This document shows positions 29,541 through 40,597 of a stretch of 64,000 nt of DNA, one piece after another (within the stretch, counting starts at the first letter, position 1; every line of letters begins with the position of its first letter). The DNA is taken from the NCBI RefSeq assembly GCF_900105555.1, contig NZ_FNTZ01000001.1, forward strand, positions 3,909,501 to 3,973,500. The letters are read 5' to 3'. Origin of the DNA: Pseudomonas coleopterorum. GTDB lineage: Bacteria > Pseudomonadota > Gammaproteobacteria > Pseudomonadales > Pseudomonadaceae. A program made the translations under genes and the position numbers. The notes under the pieces are model-generated. The model had not been told where the DNA came from. It ran no database searches and saw only the letters and a list, made by a program, of their open reading frames with translations.

Positions 29541-30619
29541 ACGGCCTCCAAAGTGGGCATCACGTGCTGGCGGCTGCTCATCAGCGGCTGGATCTTGCGG
29601 CCGAAGTCTTCGATGCCTTGCACGAAATCATCGAACGTCAGCATCACGCCCTGGGTACCCGGCACGCTGGCGACTTCGTCGAGCATGCGCGCCACGCTGG
29701 CCCAGGAACCGACCAGGGTGCCCATGTTGATGTTGACCGCCGAGGTAGGGTCGGCCATCTGCCGCAGGTTGGAGCTGGCGCCCTTGTCCGCCGAGCCCTT
29801 CTCGCCCAGCCAGGCGATGGCTTCCTGATCGGCACCGGCCTTGATGTGCTCCCAGCGCGCGCGGGCGGCCTCGTCGGTGTCGGCGGCGATGATCATGAAC
29901 AGCACGCAGGAGGTCACGTGGCGCCCGGTCTTCTTGTTGGCTTCGAGCAACGCCTGGGCCGTGGGCGCGAACGCGGTCGGGGTGTTCACGCCTTTGCCGA
30001 AGCAGAAGTTGTAGTCGGCGTACTGCGCCGAGAAGGCCATGCCCGCCTCGCTCTGGCCGGCGCAGATGAGCTTCATGTCAGCCTGCGGGCGCGGGCTGAC
30101 ACGGCAGTCCTGCATGGTGAAATGTTCACCCTTGAAGTCGCTGCGCCCGGTGCTCCACAGGTCGCGCAGGACCTGCGCATATTCGCCCAGATACTGGTAG
30201 CGGGTGCCGAAGAATTCGTCGCCGGGCCACAGGCCCATCTGCTCGTACTCCGGTTTCTGCCAGCCGGTCACCAGGTTGACCCCGAAGCGGCCGTTGGAAA
30301 TCGAATCGATGGTCGCCGCCATGCGTGCGGTGATGGCAGGCGGAATGGTCAGCGTGGAGACCGTGGCGAACAACTGGATCTTGCTGGTGACGGCGGCAAG
30401 CCCGGCCATCAGCGTGAAGGATTCCATGTTGTGTTCCCAGAATTCCGTCTTGCCGCCGAAGCCACGCAACTTGATCATCGACAGCGCGAAGTCGAAGCCG
30501 TAATGCTCGGCCCTCTGCACGATCTGCTTGTTCAATTCGAAGGTGGGCAGGTACTGCGGCGCGTTTTCGGAAATCAGCCAGCCGTTGTTGCCAATAGGAG
30601 TGAAAACACCGATATCCAT
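29537..30619 (-). CDS. rutA: Pyrimidine monooxygenase (luciferase-like, FMN-dependent)
   Basis: This 360-residue enzyme of the bacterial luciferase-like family opens the uracil ring with O2 and FMNH2 from RutF. Family stretches include [20 protein letters not shown] and [11 protein letters not shown]. It is the first gene of the operon, with AAAGGGA before the ATG, and is divergent from rutR across a 279-bp region that holds a perfect palindrome at 30749-30766. Confidence 0.97.
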   Translation of the reverse strand: MDIGVFTPIGNNGWLISENAPQYLPTFELNKQIVQRAEHYGFDFALSMIKLRGFGGKTEFWEHNMESFTLMAGLAAVTSKIQLFATVSTLTIPPAITARMAATIDSISNGRFGVNLVTGWQKPEYEQMGLWPGDEFFGTRYQYLGEYAQVLRDLWSTGRSDFKGEHFTMQDCRVSPRPQADMKLICAGQSEAGMAFSAQYADYNFCFGKGVNTPTAFAPTAQALLEANKKTGRHVTSCVLFMIIAADTDEAARARWEHIKAGADQEAIAWLGEKGSADKGASSNLRQMADPTSAVNINMGTLVGSWASVARMLDEVASVPGTQGVMLTFDDFVQGIEDFGRKIQPLMSSRQHVMPTLEAV

Positions 30620-30748
30620 GTGGTTCCCTTTCTGAGTGATGATCGTTACGCACCGGACAGGTTGCGCATGAAAGTCACTTAGCAGGGATCAGGCCATGTT
30701 TGGTTAATCCTGTACTTTCAACAGGTTGCAGACAATTGGTAAACTTTA

Positions 30749-30766
30749 TCGGACCAAACGGTCCGA
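30749..30766. promoter_or_regulatory. RutR operator candidate (rutA-rutR gap)
   Basis: TCGGACC-AAAC-GGTCCGA is a perfect inverted repeat. Its inner part fits the E. coli RutR consensus TTGACCA-N2-TGGTCAA at the GACCA/GGTC positions. It lies between the rutA and rutR starts. Confidence 0.75.
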
Positions 30767-30788
30767 AGTAGAGCACTTGGTTTGTGCG
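30760..30788. repeat. Left copy of a 29-bp inverted element flanking rutR
   Basis: These 29 bases recur as the reverse complement at 31643-31671 with a single mismatch, one copy at each side of rutR. The copy begins inside the rutA-side operator and contains the segment GAGCACTTGGTTTGTGCG. Confidence 0.8.
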
Positions 30789-30898
30789 ATTTTCCGCGTC
30801 GCGGTGCAAAACGATGCACGACGTCCCCATGCCTGTATCGTCAGCGGACATTCGCCCGTTATCATGGCCGCCTACCTCCAGCCGCAGGTTCCAGACGC

Positions 30899-31621
30899 GT
30901 GAAAGAGCATCCCCCCGCCAACGAGCCCCGTGCCAAGCGCACGCGCAACGTCAAGCCCAAGCCCGCGGCCAAGGCCACCCGCGAGCCGAGCGCGGCGGCA
31001 CTCAAGCGCCGGTTGCAACTGATGGAAAGCAAACGCACCGCGATACTGGGCGCCGCGCTGGATGTGTTCTCCCGCTATGGCCTGCACGGCAGCAGCCTCG
31101 ACCAGGTGGCCACTCGGGCTGACGTCTCAAAGACCAACCTGCTGTACTACTTTTCCAGCAAGGACGATCTCTACCTGAGCGTGCTCAGGCAGTTGCTGGA
31201 GGTCTGGCTCAGCCCCCTGCAGTACTTCACCGCCGACAAAAACCCGGTCGAGGCCATCGGCGCCTATATCAAGGCAAAACTCGAACTCTCTCGGGATCAC
31301 GCGGCAGAGTCGCGTCTGTTCTGCATGGAGATCATGCAGGGCGCGCCGCTGATGCTCAGTGAACTGCAGCAGCCCTTGCGCGAAACCGTCGACACCAAGG
31401 TGGCCGTGATCGAACACTGGATCGCGACGGGCCAACTGGCACCGATCAACCCGCACCACTTCATCTTCTCGCTATGGGCAACCACCCAGCATTACGCCGA
31501 CTTCCGCACCCAGGTCGAGGCCGTGACCGGCAAGACCCTGCACGATCCGGTATTTTTCGAAGAGGTCCTGGTGGGGTTGCGCGGTTTGATACTCGATGGC
31601 GTGCGGCCAAGACCTGCGTGA
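30899..31621 (+). CDS. rutR: RutR-like TetR family regulator
   Basis: This 240-residue TetR-family repressor has the DNA-binding helices at GLHGSSLDQVATRADVSKTNLLYYF and a RutR-type ligand domain. In E. coli RutR senses uracil and thymine. The start is taken as GTG 30899 with CAGG about 10 bases upstream. An Arg/Lys/Pro-rich lead of about 35 residues precedes the HTH and is longer than in E. coli (212 residues), so a later start is possible. Operator-like sites lie on both sides of the gene, in front of rutA and in front of the ABC importer genes, which suggests one regulon. Confidence 0.9.
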   Translation: MKEHPPANEPRAKRTRNVKPKPAAKATREPSAAALKRRLQLMESKRTAILGAALDVFSRYGLHGSSLDQVATRADVSKTNLLYYFSSKDDLYLSVLRQLLEVWLSPLQYFTADKNPVEAIGAYIKAKLELSRDHAAESRLFCMEIMQGAPLMLSELQQPLRETVDTKVAVIEHWIATGQLAPINPHHFIFSLWATTQHYADFRTQVEAVTGKTLHDPVFFEEVLVGLRGLILDGVRPRPA

Positions 31622-31642
31622 ATGCCCTCTAATCGTGCCGAG

Positions 31643-31671
31643 CGCACAAACCAAGTGCTCTAGTTCGGACC
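31643..31671. repeat. Right copy of the 29-bp inverted element flanking rutR
   Basis: This is the reverse complement of 30760-30788 with one mismatch. It lies just after the rutR stop and runs into the operator candidate in front of the BMP-type binding protein gene. Confidence 0.8.
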
Positions 31672-31681
31672 AATTGATCTG
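31666..31681. promoter_or_regulatory. RutR operator candidate in front of the ABC importer
   Basis: CGGACCAATTGATCTG keeps the GACCA-N2-TGATC half-sites of the RutR pattern, with a diverged right half. It lies about 150 bp before the BMP-family gene. Confidence 0.55.
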
Positions 31682-31833
31682 AATTAAGCCCCAAAAATAA
31701 CCCAACACACTGTAATAAAAGCGCTTTTCTGAAATGGCACGGATGCTGCTTTCGAGCTCCGGGCGGCTTAGGGCGGGTTCCTGGCCACGGCAGCATCCCG
31801 CTGCCCCATGCTCACATTTCAGGAAGGCGCCTC

Positions 31834-32925
31834 ATGATCAAGACACTGCTACCGGGAATTTTGCTGGCCGCTTCGGCCTGTTGGACAGGCACTGCAGCCT
31901 ACGCCGAGGGACTGACCCTCAAGGGCCCGGCCAAGATCGCCATGGTCTACATCAGCCCGCGCAACGACGGCGGCTGGACCCAGGCATTCGACGAAGCCCG
32001 CATCAAACTGGAAAAGAGCCTGGATCAGAAGATCCAGTACGTCGAGAGCGTTCCCGAAAACGCCGCAGCCATCACGCCGGTGGTCGACCGCCTGATCGCT
32101 CGCGGCGCCAACATCATCATCGGCACCGCGTTCGGCTATTCCGACACCTTCCTGGCGTTGGCAAAGAAATACCCCGACGTGGCCTTCCTCAACGGTTCGG
32201 GCACCACCAACGCCGCGAACCTCGAATCCTTCTACGGCCGTACCTACGAAAGCCAGTACCTGTGCGGCATGGCGGCGGGTGCGGCGTCGAAGTCAGGCAA
32301 GCTGGGCTTCGTGGCCGCCAACCCCTTCGGCCAGGTCAACTGGACCATCAACGCGTATGAACTGGGCGCGCAGCAAATCAATCCTGCGGCCACGGTCACG
32401 GTCATCTACACCGGCGCGTGGAACGACCCAGTCAAGGAACGCGCTGCCACCATGGCGCTGATCGACAACGGTGTCGACGTGATCGGCCAGCACGTCGACA
32501 GCCCGACACCGCAGATCGTCGCCCAGGAGCGGGGCATTCATGGCACCGGTCATCACCGGGACCTGAGCGAGTTCGCGCCCAAGGCCACCGTGTGCTCGTC
32601 GATGTGGGTGTGGGACCGTTTCCTGACGCCTGAAGTGAAAAAGATCATGGCCGGCAACTGGGTTCCCCAGGCCAATGGCGCCTTGCTGTCGATGCAGCAG
32701 GGCGGCACCGACATCAGCCTGACCCAGGACGCCGTGATCAGCCCCGAGAACCGGGCCAAGATCGACGCGGCGCGGGCCGAGCTACTGGCCGGCACCAAGA
32801 CGCTCTATACCGGGCCCATGGATGACCGTGATGGCCAGCAGCGGCTCGCCCCAGGCCAGGTCATGAGCGATCCGGACCTGTGGAAAATGGACTGGTTCGT
32901 CAAAGGCGTGATGACCCAGAAATGA
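31834..32925 (+). CDS. BMP/PnrA family nucleoside-type ABC transporter binding protein
   Basis: This 363-residue periplasmic protein has a Sec signal peptide cut after AYA24 (GTAAYA/EG). The mature part is a BMP-family (PF02608) binding protein: PAKIAMVYISPRNDGGW, GRTYESQYLCGMAAG and GQHVDSPTPQ are typical. Family members such as PnrA bind purine nucleosides; here the rut context suggests a pyrimidine nucleoside or base. The stop overlaps the ATPase start by 4 bp. AGGAAG precedes the ATG. Confidence 0.92.
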   Translation: MIKTLLPGILLAASACWTGTAAYAEGLTLKGPAKIAMVYISPRNDGGWTQAFDEARIKLEKSLDQKIQYVESVPENAAAITPVVDRLIARGANIIIGTAFGYSDTFLALAKKYPDVAFLNGSGTTNAANLESFYGRTYESQYLCGMAAGAASKSGKLGFVAANPFGQVNWTINAYELGAQQINPAATVTVIYTGAWNDPVKERAATMALIDNGVDVIGQHVDSPTPQIVAQERGIHGTGHHRDLSEFAPKATVCSSMWVWDRFLTPEVKKIMAGNWVPQANGALLSMQQGGTDISLTQDAVISPENRAKIDAARAELLAGTKTLYTGPMDDRDGQQRLAPGQVMSDPDLWKMDWFVKGVMTQK

Positions 32926-34436
32926 GCCAGGCCAACGCGCTCCAACTCACCGGTATCAGCAAATCGTTCGACGGCTTCAAGGCGCTGAGCGAAGCCGACT
33001 TCAGCGCCCGCTGGGGCGAGGTGCATGCCCTGCTCGGCGAGAACGGCGCTGGCAAGTCGTCGCTGATGAACATTGCCGCCGGCCTGTACGCGCCGGAAAC
33101 CGGCAGCGTGCTGATCGACGACAACAGCGTGCGGCTGCACAGTCCCAAGGATGCCAGCCGCTATCGCATCGGCATGGTTCACCAGCACTTCAAGCTGGTG
33201 CGCCCCTTCACCGTGGCGCAGAACATCCTGCTCGGCCTGCCCGAGCAACCGGGAGAAGGCAGCTACCGCAAGCGGCTGGCAGCGCTTGAGCAGACCATCG
33301 CCCGCAAGGCAGAAGAGCTGGGTTTCGTCCTCGATCCGCGCCAGGTGGTGGAAACCCTGTCGGTGGCCGAGCAGCAGCGCGTGGAAATTCTCAAGGTGCT
33401 GCTGGCTGGCGCGCGGATCCTGATTCTCGATGAGCCCACTGCGGTGCTCACCGACCAGGAAGCCGAGCGACTGCTGAGCACGGTGCAGTCCTTCGCCCGC
33501 CAAGGCGCTGCGGTGGTGCTGGTCACCCACAAGATGGCCGATGTGAAACGCTACGCCGACCGGGTGACGGTCATGCGCGGCGGCCGCACGATCAAAACCC
33601 TCGACCCACAGGGCGTCAGCGTCGAGGAGCTGGTACGCCTCACCGTCGGCGAATCGGCAGCGCTCAGCCCGACCCTGCCGGCAGCGCCGGGCGAAGCGTT
33701 GCTGCGGGTCAGCAATCTCACCAGCGTGGCCGGCACCGGCGGGCTTAAGGGTGTCGACATGACACTCCACGCCGGACAGATCTATGGCATCGCCGGGGTC
33801 GGTGGCAACGGCCAGGGCGAATTGGCCAATGCCCTGATGGGCCTCGAACAACCGACCGAAGGCGATATCCACCTGGCGTCCTTCGGCGACCTGCGCACGG
33901 CCAGCGCTGCGCAACGCCGAACCTTGCGTATCGCCGCCATCCCCGCCGACCGGTACGGCGCGGCGCTGGCCGGCTCGCTGTCGGTGGCCGAGAACTTCGC
34001 CATCGGCCAACTGCACGATGGCCGCTACGGCTCTTTCCTGCGCCTGCGCGGCCAACGGCTGCTGGAAGACGCCGCCCAGGCGGTGGCCGACTTCGATGTC
34101 CAGGGTGTGCGCTCGCTGCAGCAGAAAGCCGCCCTGCTGTCCGGCGGCAATGCCCAGAAGCTGGTGATCGCACGGGAGTTCAGCCGCAATCCACAGCTGA
34201 TTCTGGTGCACAGCCCCAGCCGCGGCCTGGATGTGCGCGCCACCCAGGCGGTGCACGCACGCCTGCGCGCTGCGCGCGATGCCGGGGCGGCGGTACTGGT
34301 GATCAGTGAAGACCTGGACGAAGTGCTGGCCCTGGCCGATCGCATCGGCGTGATGAATGGCGGCCGCATCGTCGCCGAATTCGACTGCCCGGCCGACCGC
34401 CAGGCCATTGGCAAAGCGATGGTGAGCCATGACTGA
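32922..34436 (+). CDS. ABC transporter ATP-binding protein, two domains (nucleoside type)
   Basis: This 504-residue cytosolic ATPase has two ABC domains. The first has Walker A GENGAGKS at 39-46, signature LSVAEQQ at 146-152 and Walker B LILDEP at 168-172. The second has a degenerate Walker A (GVGGNGQGEL), a good LSGGNAQK signature and a Walker B that reads VHSP instead of a DEP, as in other nucleoside ABC importers where one site is inactive. The ATG overlaps the binding protein stop, and the stop overlaps the permease start by 8 bp. Confidence 0.94.
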   Translation: MSQANALQLTGISKSFDGFKALSEADFSARWGEVHALLGENGAGKSSLMNIAAGLYAPETGSVLIDDNSVRLHSPKDASRYRIGMVHQHFKLVRPFTVAQNILLGLPEQPGEGSYRKRLAALEQTIARKAEELGFVLDPRQVVETLSVAEQQRVEILKVLLAGARILILDEPTAVLTDQEAERLLSTVQSFARQGAAVVLVTHKMADVKRYADRVTVMRGGRTIKTLDPQGVSVEELVRLTVGESAALSPTLPAAPGEALLRVSNLTSVAGTGGLKGVDMTLHAGQIYGIAGVGGNGQGELANALMGLEQPTEGDIHLASFGDLRTASAAQRRTLRIAAIPADRYGAALAGSLSVAENFAIGQLHDGRYGSFLRLRGQRLLEDAAQAVADFDVQGVRSLQQKAALLSGGNAQKLVIAREFSRNPQLILVHSPSRGLDVRATQAVHARLRAARDAGAAVLVISEDLDEVLALADRIGVMNGGRIVAEFDCPADRQAIGKAMVSHD

Positions 34437-35540
34437 ACTCTCCCAACCCCTGCTCAAGACCTCACGCCAACCGCTGCTCGGCCGACGCTACACCCTGGAA
34501 CTGCGCCAGCAGATGGGCTGGGGCGGCCAGGCGCTGGTGATCAGCCTGGCAGTGATCGTCGGCTTGGCCCTGAGCACGGCCATTCTGGTGGCGGCGGGCG
34601 TGCCGGCCGACCAACTGCTGGAAGAGTTCGTCGGCCAGACGCTGCTCGATGCCGGCAACTTCAAGGCTGTGCTGTTCCAGGCGGCGCCGATGATTCTGGT
34701 CGGCATGGCCGGCTGCCTGGCATTTCGCGCACGTTTCTGGAACCTGGGCCTGGAAGGCCAGATGATCTGGGGCGGGATCGGCGCGGCGGCCATCTCGATC
34801 TTCCAGATCGGCCCCGAGGCCCTGCGCCTGCCGTTGATGATGGCCTCGGCCATCGTCTGCGCGATGCTCTGGACCCTGGCACCGGTCCTGCTCAAATTGC
34901 GCCTGAAGGTCAACGAAGTGATTTCGACCTTGATGCTCAACTACATCGCCGCCAACTTCCTGCTGCACCTGCTCTACGGCAGCTGGAAAGACCCACGGGA
35001 CAACTTCCCCTACTCGCCCGCTTTCCGCCCGTTCGAGCTGCTGCCCGACCTGTTCGCCGGCTACAACGTGGCGATCGTGATTGCCGTGGTCATCATGGCC
35101 CTGGCCGTGTGGTTCATCAGCGTATCGCGCGCCGGCCTGTACCTGCGCTTCGTCGATGCCAACCCGCGCGTGGCCAGCGCCGTTGGGGTGCCGGTACGGC
35201 GGATGATCCTCGGCACCGTGCTGCTGTCCGGCGCCCTGGCCGGTGTCGCAGGCTTCATCGTCAGCGCAGGCCAGGAAGGTCGACTGACCCAGTCGTTCTA
35301 CCAAGGCTATGGTTTCTCGGGAATTCTCATCGCGTTTCTGGCGCGCAACAACCCGTTCGCTGCCGCCATCGTCGCCTTGCTGGTGGCGATGCTGTTCGTC
35401 GCCGGGCGCAACCTGCAGGTGTTCTACCAGATCCCCTTTTCGATGGTGCAGTTGATCCAGGCCATCCTGGTGATCTGCGTGGCCTCTTCGGACTTCTTCA
35501 TACGGCACCGTTTGCGGCGCATCCAGGCGGGAGAACAGTG

Positions 35541-35541
<1 letters not shown>
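34429..35541 (+). CDS. ABC transporter permease (BPD_transp_2), first
   Basis: This 370-residue inner-membrane protein has about ten helices. The segments FWNLGLEGQMIWGGIGAA and NEVISTLMLNYIA are typical of permeases of BMP-dependent nucleoside importers (YufP-like). It pairs with the next permease to form the channel. It overlaps the ATPase gene by 8 bp and the second permease by one base (TGATG). Confidence 0.94.
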
Positions 35542-37269
<1,728 letters not shown>

Positions 37270-37398
37270 AACAAGAAGCGTCGTCCGGCCCGTTTCGGCC
37301 AGCAAGACGCCAGCGCAACAAGCCCGCGCCCCGCACGGGGTCGGGGAGCCAACTCGGTTGTCTGCCCACAACTTCGACGCCCGGTCCACGACATCTGT

Positions 37399-37414
37399 CG
37401 GACCAATGCCGGTG
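37399..37414. promoter_or_regulatory. Weak RutR-like site in front of tsx
   Basis: CGGACCAATGCCGGTG shares the first nine bases with the site at 31666-31681, but its right half does not fit. It is placed about 35 bp before the Tsx-like gene. It may be a diverged operator or chance. Confidence 0.3.
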
Positions 37415-37448
37415 CGCCATAAACACCACATTGATTGATGGGTAAAAC

Positions 37449-38240
37449 ATGAAAAACGCTTGGGGAGCATCACTGTGCATGTTAGGTCTGCTGGGCGCTG
37501 GCAGTGCTCATGCTGAAGGGCCATTGCTGTGGCACGGAGAAAGTCTGACGTACCTGTACGGCAAGAATTACAAGGTCGATCCGGCGATACAGCAAACCGT
37601 CACCGTCGAACATGCCAGCGCCTGGACGTGGGGCGACCTGTTCGCCTTCGTCGACAACAGCTGGTACAACGGCGCGCGATCCGGCAATGGCCATTACAGC
37701 CTCTACGGCGAATTCAGCCCACGCTTCAGCGCCGGCAAGTTGCTGGGCCAGGACCTCTCATTCGGACCGGTGAAAGACGTGCTGCTCGCCACCACCTACG
37801 AGTTCGGCGATGACGACGTGGATGCCTACCTGATAGGTCCGGGCTTCGACCTGGACATTCCAGGCTTCGACTATTTCCAGCTGAATTTCTACTACCGCAA
37901 ACCCGACGGCAACCGCGTGCCTTCCGGCGCCTGGCAGATCACCCCGGCCTGGTCCTACACCTTGCCCTTGGGCAACTCGAACCTGTTGATCGACGGTTTC
38001 ATCGACTGGGTGGTGAACAACAAGAGCGGCCATGGCAACAACCAGTCCGACTACCACGCCAACCTGCACTTCAACCCGCAGATCAAGTATGACCTGGGCA
38101 AAAGCCTGGGCTACGAAGCCAAGCACCTGTATGTGGGTGTGGAATACGATTACTGGTCCGACAAATACGGCATCAAGGATGACGGCTCTTTCACCACCGA
38201 CCAGGACACGGCGAGTTTGTTGGTGAAGTATCAGTTCTAG
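37449..38240 (+). CDS. tsx: Nucleoside-specific outer-membrane channel Tsx-like porin
   Basis: This 263-residue outer-membrane beta-barrel has a signal peptide cut after AHA22 and alternating aromatic strands ending in the C-terminal Phe (LLVKYQF) needed for barrel assembly. It belongs to the Channel_Tsx family (PF03502), which lets nucleosides cross the outer membrane. Its place 179 bp after the ydfG-like gene joins it to the pyrimidine island as the first import step. Confidence 0.9.
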   Translation: MKNAWGASLCMLGLLGAGSAHAEGPLLWHGESLTYLYGKNYKVDPAIQQTVTVEHASAWTWGDLFAFVDNSWYNGARSGNGHYSLYGEFSPRFSAGKLLGQDLSFGPVKDVLLATTYEFGDDDVDAYLIGPGFDLDIPGFDYFQLNFYYRKPDGNRVPSGAWQITPAWSYTLPLGNSNLLIDGFIDWVVNNKSGHGNNQSDYHANLHFNPQIKYDLGKSLGYEAKHLYVGVEYDYWSDKYGIKDDGSFTTDQDTASLLVKYQF

Positions 38241-38304
38241 ATCGAGCAGGTTTGCTCGGCAAGCACGCCCACCGGGCGGGCCGGGCTGGATTTCGAAGCT
38301 TGAC

Positions 38305-38340
38305 GGGCCACTGTGATTTCTCCCTTCGCGGCAGTGGCCC
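38305..38340 (+). terminator. Hairpin after tsx
   Basis: GGGCCACTG and CAGTGGCCC are perfect 9-bp arms around an 18-base loop, about 65 bp after the tsx stop. There is no T-run, so it may slow Rho or protect the 3' end instead. Confidence 0.4.
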
Positions 38341-38491
38341 GCACCCTACCGATACAAAATCAAATCCCGTATTGATCGCGTTCATGCATCAATCCATGCG
38401 AAATCAACGATTAACCTGGAGACCGGTTTACCCGAGAATATTGCGTAACGAGCGGTTACAAATAATCTCAAAAAAGCGCTGGAGAACAACA

Positions 38492-39790
38492 ATGCATCAG
38501 ACATCGCGCCCGTCCGATCGGACAGGGTCGAAAGCCGGAATGGTCTTCCGGGTGACCTCCGGGAATTTCCTCGAACAGTTCGACTTCTTCCTCTTCGGTT
38601 TCTATGCCACGCAGATTGCGGGCGTTTTCTTCCCCGCCTCGAACGAATTTGCCTCCCTGATGATGACCTTCGCCGTATTCGGCGCGGGGTTTCTGATGCG
38701 TCCGCTGGGTGCGGTACTGCTGGGGGCGTACATCGATGACGTGGGCCGCCGCAAAGGTCTGATCGTCACGTTGGCCATCATGGCCAGCGGCACCCTGCTC
38801 ATCGTGCTGGTTCCCGGTTACGCCACGATTGGTCTGTGGGCACCTGCCCTGGTGTTGTTGGGGCGGCTGCTGCAGGGGTTTTCCGCAGGCGCGGAACTGG
38901 GTGGTGTTTCGGTGTACCTGTCCGAAATGGCGACGCCTGGGCACAAAGGCTTCTACGCCAGTTGGCAATCGGCAAGCCAGCAGGTGGCGATCGTCGTTGC
39001 AGCCGGGCTGGGCTACGGCCTCAACCAATGGCTGGCCCCGGCCCAGGTGGCCGAATGGGGCTGGCGCATCCCGTTCGCCATCGGCTGCCTGATCGTGCCG
39101 TTCATCTTCTTCCTGCGTCGCAGCCTGGAAGAGACCGCCGAGTTTTCCAGTCGCGTACGTCGACCTTCGATGAAAGCGGTCTTCGCCACGCTGTACGCCA
39201 ACGCTGGGCTGGTCGTGCTCGGCATGCTGATGGTGGCCATGACCACCACGGCCTTTTACATGATCACCATCTACGCGCCGACTTTCGGCAAGACCGTATT
39301 GCAGCTGAGCACCAGCGATGCGCTGATCGTGACCTTGCTGGTCGGCGTCTCGAACTTCTTCTGGCTACCTGTCGGTGGCGCCTTGAGTGACCGCTTCGGC
39401 CGCAAGCCACTGTTGGCTACCATGTCGCTGGTGACCGCGATCACGGCCTATCCCGCCCTGTCCTTCCTTGCCCAGGCGCCGACGTTCGGCCACATGCTCG
39501 AAGTCCTGTTGTGGTTCTCCTTTCTGTACGGCCTGTACAACGGCGCGATGATTCCGGCGCTTACCGAGATCATGCCGGTCGAGGTGCGGGTAGCCGGCTT
39601 CTCCCTGGCCTATAGCCTGGCCACCGCCGTGTTCGGCGGCTTCACACCCGCAATCTCCACCTGGCTTATCCACGTCAGCGGCGACAAGGCTGCACCGGCT
39701 TACTGGATGATCTTTGCAGCCCTCTGCGCGTTCGTGGCCACGTTAGTTTTGTACCGCCGACTTGCAGTCAAGTCCCCCGTCATCGCCTGA
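38492..39790 (+). CDS. MFS transporter, MHS family (citrate/tricarballylate:H+ symporter type)
   Basis: This 432-residue inner-membrane carrier has 12 predicted helices. [15 protein letters not shown], the loop motif [13 protein letters not shown] and the [15 protein letters not shown] segment mark the metabolite:H+ symporter family; it resembles the citrate/tricarballylate carriers CitA and TcuC. The ATG at 38492 follows GGAG. It is 30 bp before the periplasmic protein gene, so they form an operon. The substrate is most likely a tricarboxylate such as citrate or aconitate. Confidence 0.9.
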   Translation: MHQTSRPSDRTGSKAGMVFRVTSGNFLEQFDFFLFGFYATQIAGVFFPASNEFASLMMTFAVFGAGFLMRPLGAVLLGAYIDDVGRRKGLIVTLAIMASGTLLIVLVPGYATIGLWAPALVLLGRLLQGFSAGAELGGVSVYLSEMATPGHKGFYASWQSASQQVAIVVAAGLGYGLNQWLAPAQVAEWGWRIPFAIGCLIVPFIFFLRRSLEETAEFSSRVRRPSMKAVFATLYANAGLVVLGMLMVAMTTTAFYMITIYAPTFGKTVLQLSTSDALIVTLLVGVSNFFWLPVGGALSDRFGRKPLLATMSLVTAITAYPALSFLAQAPTFGHMLEVLLWFSFLYGLYNGAMIPALTEIMPVEVRVAGFSLAYSLATAVFGGFTPAISTWLIHVSGDKAAPAYWMIFAALCAFVATLVLYRRLAVKSPVIA

Positions 39791-39820
39791 ACGCCTGAAA
39801 CGTCTGAAAAAGGAAACACC

Positions 39821-40597
39821 ATGAAACTGCCCTTCAAATCCCTGCCCGCACTGGCCCTGGCGGCCTTCGTCCTGAGCCCCCTGGCGCAGGCGCAAGAGCT
39901 CACCGTGATGACCTCCGGTGGCTTCACCGCTGCCTACAAAAGCCTGGCTCCCGGCTACACCAAAGACACCGGCAACACCCTGAATACCGTGCTTGGCCCG
40001 TCCATGGGCAAGGCCCAGGAAGCCATCCCCAACCGCCTGGAACGTGGCGAGCAGGCGGACGTCGTGATCATGGTGGGCTACGCGTTGGATGAGCTGATCA
40101 AGCAGGGCAAGGTCGATCCCGGCTCACGCGTCGAGCTGGCCGATTCGCGGATCGGCCTGGCGGTCAAGGCCGGCGCAGAGAAACCTGCCATCGGCACCGA
40201 CGCCGAACTCAAGCAGACCCTGCTGGCGGCGAAGTCGGTGGCTTATTCCGACAGCGCCAGCGGCGTCTACATCGAGAAACAGCTGTACAAGAAGCTGGGC
40301 ATCGAGGATCAACTGGCGCCCAAGAGCAAGATGATCGAGCGCATTCCCGTGGCTTCCGTGGTTGCCAAGGGGGACTACCAGCTGGGCTTCCAGCAAGTGG
40401 CCGAACTGCTGCCGATTCCCGGCATCACCTTCGTCGGCAAGATTCCGGAAGACGTGCAGTCGGTGACCCGCTATGCCGCGGGCATCCCGAAAAACGCTGC
40501 GCACCCGACCGAAGCCAAGCAGTTGCTGGACTACCTGGCGTCGCCCAAGGTACAGGATGCCGTACGCGCTACGGGTCTGGATTCAGTGCCGCGCTAA
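39821..40597 (+). CDS. Periplasmic ModA-fold protein, possible aconitate isomerase
   Basis: This 258-residue protein has a signal peptide ending near LAQA24 and a type II periplasmic binding fold like ModA (ELTVMTSGGFTAAYKSLAPGY; SDSASGVYIEKQLYKKLG). There are no ABC permease or ATPase genes nearby, so a transporter role is doubtful. The aconitate isomerase described from Pseudomonas is a periplasmic ModA-like protein of about this length (262 residues, from memory), and the neighbour is a tricarboxylate carrier. Conversion of trans- to cis-aconitate is thus a reasonable guess. The 3' end overlaps the convergent LysR gene by 15 bp. Confidence 0.8.
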   Translation: MKLPFKSLPALALAAFVLSPLAQAQELTVMTSGGFTAAYKSLAPGYTKDTGNTLNTVLGPSMGKAQEAIPNRLERGEQADVVIMVGYALDELIKQGKVDPGSRVELADSRIGLAVKAGAEKPAIGTDAELKQTLLAAKSVAYSDSASGVYIEKQLYKKLGIEDQLAPKSKMIERIPVASVVAKGDYQLGFQQVAELLPIPGITFVGKIPEDVQSVTRYAAGIPKNAAHPTEAKQLLDYLASPKVQDAVRATGLDSVPR

